NCBI GenBank assembly: GCA_046712825.1
Contig: JBKKCR010000126.1
Span: 1-15,165, forward strand
DNA: 15,165 nucleotides
From: DATFGK01 sp046712825
GTDB taxonomy: Bacteria; Actinomycetota; AC-67
Reading direction: 5' to 3'
The position numbers and the translations under genes are program-made. Shown piece after piece: positions 13,356 through 15,165 of this stretch (position 1 is its first letter; every line of letters starts with the position of its first letter). The notes beneath the pieces were generated by a model, which worked only from the letters and a program-made list of their open reading frames with translations, was not told the DNA's origin and ran no database searches.

Positions 13356-14134
13356 TCTCCAACCCAAACAACCCTCAGATCCGAGCGGTCCGCAAACTGC
13401 GCAAGCGTCGGGAGCGTGAGCGACGCCGCGCGATGCTCGTCGAAGGCCATCGTGGGGTCGACGTCGCCATGCGGACGGGCACCCCGGTGCTCGAGCTCGT
13501 TCATACGACCGATGCGGCGGCCAAACGTCCCGACATGCTCCGAGAGGTGCGCGACTCCGGCGCGAAGATGCTGGAGGTCTCGGCGGCGGTGATGGCCTCG
13601 CTTACCGCGGTGGGCTCGTCGCCCGACGTGCTGGCGATCGTCCCGCTTCGCGAGGCGAGCCTCGAGGAGGCCACAGGCGCCTTCGGCCTCGGTGCGGTGC
13701 TGGCCGGGGTACACGACCCCGCCGCGGCCGGCTCGATCCTCGCGTCGTGCGCGGCCGCTGGAGGCTCGGTTGTGATCGCGACGACGGGGACGACCGATCT
13801 CTTCGCACCGAAGGTGGTTCGCAGCGCGGGCGGCGCGCACTTCTTGCTTCGGATCGTCTCCGGGGTCGAACCGGCAGCTTGCGCCGAATCCTTGACGACG
13901 GCCGGCGTCCGGCTCGTGACCGTCGCTCCCGACGGGGAGGATCTCCCGACGTCCCGATGGGCCGAGCCGGTCGCCGTCGTGGTCGGCGAGGACGGGGCAC
14001 TGCCCGGCGCCGGGCCCGACCCTACCCGGGTACGGATCTCCGATCCGGAGACGAAGATCCGGCCTCCGCTCGCGGCCGAGGCCGCGGTCGTATTGTTCGA
14101 GGCAGCGCATCGCCGCAGGAACGGGAACGGGTGA
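13352..14134 (+). CDS. SpoU/TrmH-family RNA methyltransferase homologue, catalytic motifs degenerate
   Basis: The 260-residue protein begins ISNPNNPQIRAVRKLRKRRE and MLVEGHRGVDVAM (28-40), matching the N-terminal RNA-binding domain of SpoU 2'-O-ribose methyltransferases such as TsnR/RlmB. The C-terminal part follows the knotted SPOUT outline: HDPAAAGSILASCAAAG (121-137), LFAPKVVRSAGGAHFL (150-165), VAVVVGEDG (207-215) and an end helix. Yet key residues are changed. Motif 1 normally reads NxGxxxRxA and has lost both Asn and Arg; motif 3 has GEDG for G(N/S)EG; and SLNVxxA is replaced by RPPLAAEA (237-244). Catalytic activity is doubtful; an RNA-binding or assembly role is possible. An rRNA methyltransferase gene after rplT is conserved in Actinobacteria. 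GTG 13352 overlaps the rplT stop, so the genes are probably coupled. Confidence 0.85.
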   Translation: MISNPNNPQIRAVRKLRKRRERERRRAMLVEGHRGVDVAMRTGTPVLELVHTTDAAAKRPDMLREVRDSGAKMLEVSAAVMASLTAVGSSPDVLAIVPLREASLEEATGAFGLGAVLAGVHDPAAAGSILASCAAAGGSVVIATTGTTDLFAPKVVRSAGGAHFLLRIVSGVEPAACAESLTTAGVRLVTVAPDGEDLPTSRWAEPVAVVVGEDGALPGAGPDPTRVRISDPETKIRPPLAAEAAVVLFEAAHRRRNGNG

Positions 14135-14135
14135 C

Positions 14136-15165
14136 ATGGACGAAGCGTTGCTCGACGCGCTGCCCGACGGGGTGGTCGTGATCGGCGCCGACCGCACGGT
14201 GCGGACCATGAACCGCGCCGCCGAACGTCTCACAGGCTGGTCGCGCGCGGAGGCGACCGGCTCCTCCTACGGGGCCGTTCTCCCACTCCGCGACGCGTCC
14301 GGATTCCTCGTCCACGAGCACGCCGACCCATTCCGTGCCGGCCTCTCCACCGTGACGTCCACCCCCGAGATCGAGTACACGCTCACGCGCCGGGACGGCA
14401 CCGACGCCTCGGTCGCCATCCGCGCGGCATTCATCCGAGACGAAGATCGGCGCATGGAGTCGGTCGTCGTGTCGCTCCGCGAGATCGGCGGCAGGAAGCG
14501 CCTCGACCGAGCGGCCTCCGACCTGATATCGACCGTCTCGCATGAGATCCGGTCGCCGCTCACGTCCGTGAAAGGGTTCACGTCCACCCTGCTCTCGAAG
14601 TGGGAGCGGTTCTCCGACGAGCAGAAACGCGTCATGCTACAGACGATCAACTACGACGCCGACCGGGTGACGCGTTTGCTCGGCGACCTGCTGGACGTGT
14701 CGCGCCTCGAGGCCGGCCGCTTGGAGCTCAAACGCCAAGAGGTGGACCTCGCGGCGATCGCGACCGACGCGGTGGCGCGCCTGCGCTTGAACGCCGAAGA
14801 GCATCAGCTGGAGGTGTCGTTCCCAGAAGGGTTCCCGAAGATCACCGCCGACCCCGGACGCATCGAACAGGTTCTGATCAACCTCATCGAGAATGCGATC
14901 AAGTACGCGACGCCGGGAAAGGTCATGGTTTCGGGCGAAGACGCCGGCGGCGAAGTGGTCGTGCGGGTGGCCGACGAAGGGGAGGGGATCGATCCCGACC
15001 ACCTGCCGAACATCTTCCTCAAGTTCTACCGGCGCGGTAGCGGCGAGCGACGCACCGGCACCGGTCTCGGTCTGTACATCTGCCGGGGGATCGTTCATGC
15101 GCACGACGGTGAGCTGATCGTCGAGCGGAGCGATCCCACCGGTACCGTCTTCGCCGTCCGGCTCC
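14136..15165 (+). CDS. PAS-domain sensor histidine kinase (3' end cut)
   Basis: The frame is open for 343 codons to the window edge and appears nearly complete. Residues 1-115 form a PAS sensor (LLDALPDGVVVIGADRTV, AAERLTGWSRAEATG). No membrane segment is seen, so the kinase is probably cytosolic. The HisKA domain has the H-box STVSHEIRSPL with His136. The ATPase domain has the N-box NLIENAIKYA (249-258), G1 DEGEGI (280-285), F-box FLKFYRR (294-300) and G2 GTGLGLYI (308-315). It autophosphorylates and passes phosphate to a response regulator. The ATG lies one base after the methyltransferase stop, with a weak ribosome binding site, so it belongs to the same run. A partner regulator is not adjacent on this side; it may lie beyond the edge, and the REC-GGDEF protein at 5842 is a remote candidate. 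Confidence 0.95.
   Translation, partial: MDEALLDALPDGVVVIGADRTVRTMNRAAERLTGWSRAEATGSSYGAVLPLRDASGFLVHEHADPFRAGLSTVTSTPEIEYTLTRRDGTDASVAIRAAFIRDEDRRMESVVVSLREIGGRKRLDRAASDLISTVSHEIRSPLTSVKGFTSTLLSKWERFSDEQKRVMLQTINYDADRVTRLLGDLLDVSRLEAGRLELKRQEVDLAAIATDAVARLRLNAEEHQLEVSFPEGFPKITADPGRIEQVLINLIENAIKYATPGKVMVSGEDAGGEVVVRVADEGEGIDPDHLPNIFLKFYRRGSGERRTGTGLGLYICRGIVHAHDGELIVERSDPTGTVFAVRL

Noticed and set aside
1..15165. tRNA, rRNA, CRISPR, insertion sequence or prophage
   Set aside because: No repeat-spacer pattern, transposase, integrase or recognisable tRNA/rRNA segment was seen on either strand by eye.

Overview
The window is high-GC, gene-dense bacterial DNA (roughly two thirds G+C by eye) made of housekeeping genes. 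Synteny points to Actinomycetota, probably a deep-branching lineage: metK-priA-def-fmt-rpe, then riboflavin genes, hisG, and infC-rpmI-rplT followed by a SpoU-family gene. Other clues are many GTG/TTG starts, a helicase-degenerate PriA, and TANNNT -10 boxes with at least one probable leaderless gene. No mobile element, CRISPR, tRNA or rRNA was seen. The lineage is inferred from gene order and protein style only.

Layout. (1) 1-506, minus: the 5' part of a group 1 glycosyltransferase, cut by the window edge. It diverges from metK across a 215-bp promoter region. (2) 722-6780, plus: metK, priA, def, fmt, rpe and a REC-GGDEF response regulator, with tiny gaps or TGATG overlaps. They serve SAM synthesis, replication restart, formyl-Met addition and removal, the pentose phosphate pathway and signalling. 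(3) 6781-10700: a perfect dyad, a promoter, an FMN riboswitch, a 26-codon leader ORF, then ribD-ribE-ribBA-ribH, the full set of dedicated riboflavin enzymes from GTP and ribulose 5-phosphate. (4) 10757-11635: long-form hisG, apparently leaderless. (5) 11776-11976: a cold-shock protein gene with its own promoter and terminator. (6) 12045-15165: the infC-rpmI-rplT translation operon behind a leader with an intrinsic terminator, then a degenerate SpoU methyltransferase homologue and a PAS histidine kinase running off the right edge.

Most notable points. The Shine-Dalgarno of the short leader ORF lies inside the last strand of the FMN aptamer, and that ORF ends in a TGATG overlap with the ribD start. 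This suggests FMN control by translational coupling. infC almost certainly starts at an AUC codon behind a perfect Shine-Dalgarno and a transcription attenuator. Riboflavin synthase carries an about 86-residue basic, Ala/Pro/Lys-rich tail. PriA has lost both its Walker A loop and its zinc cysteines, and the SpoU homologue has lost its catalytic motif residues.
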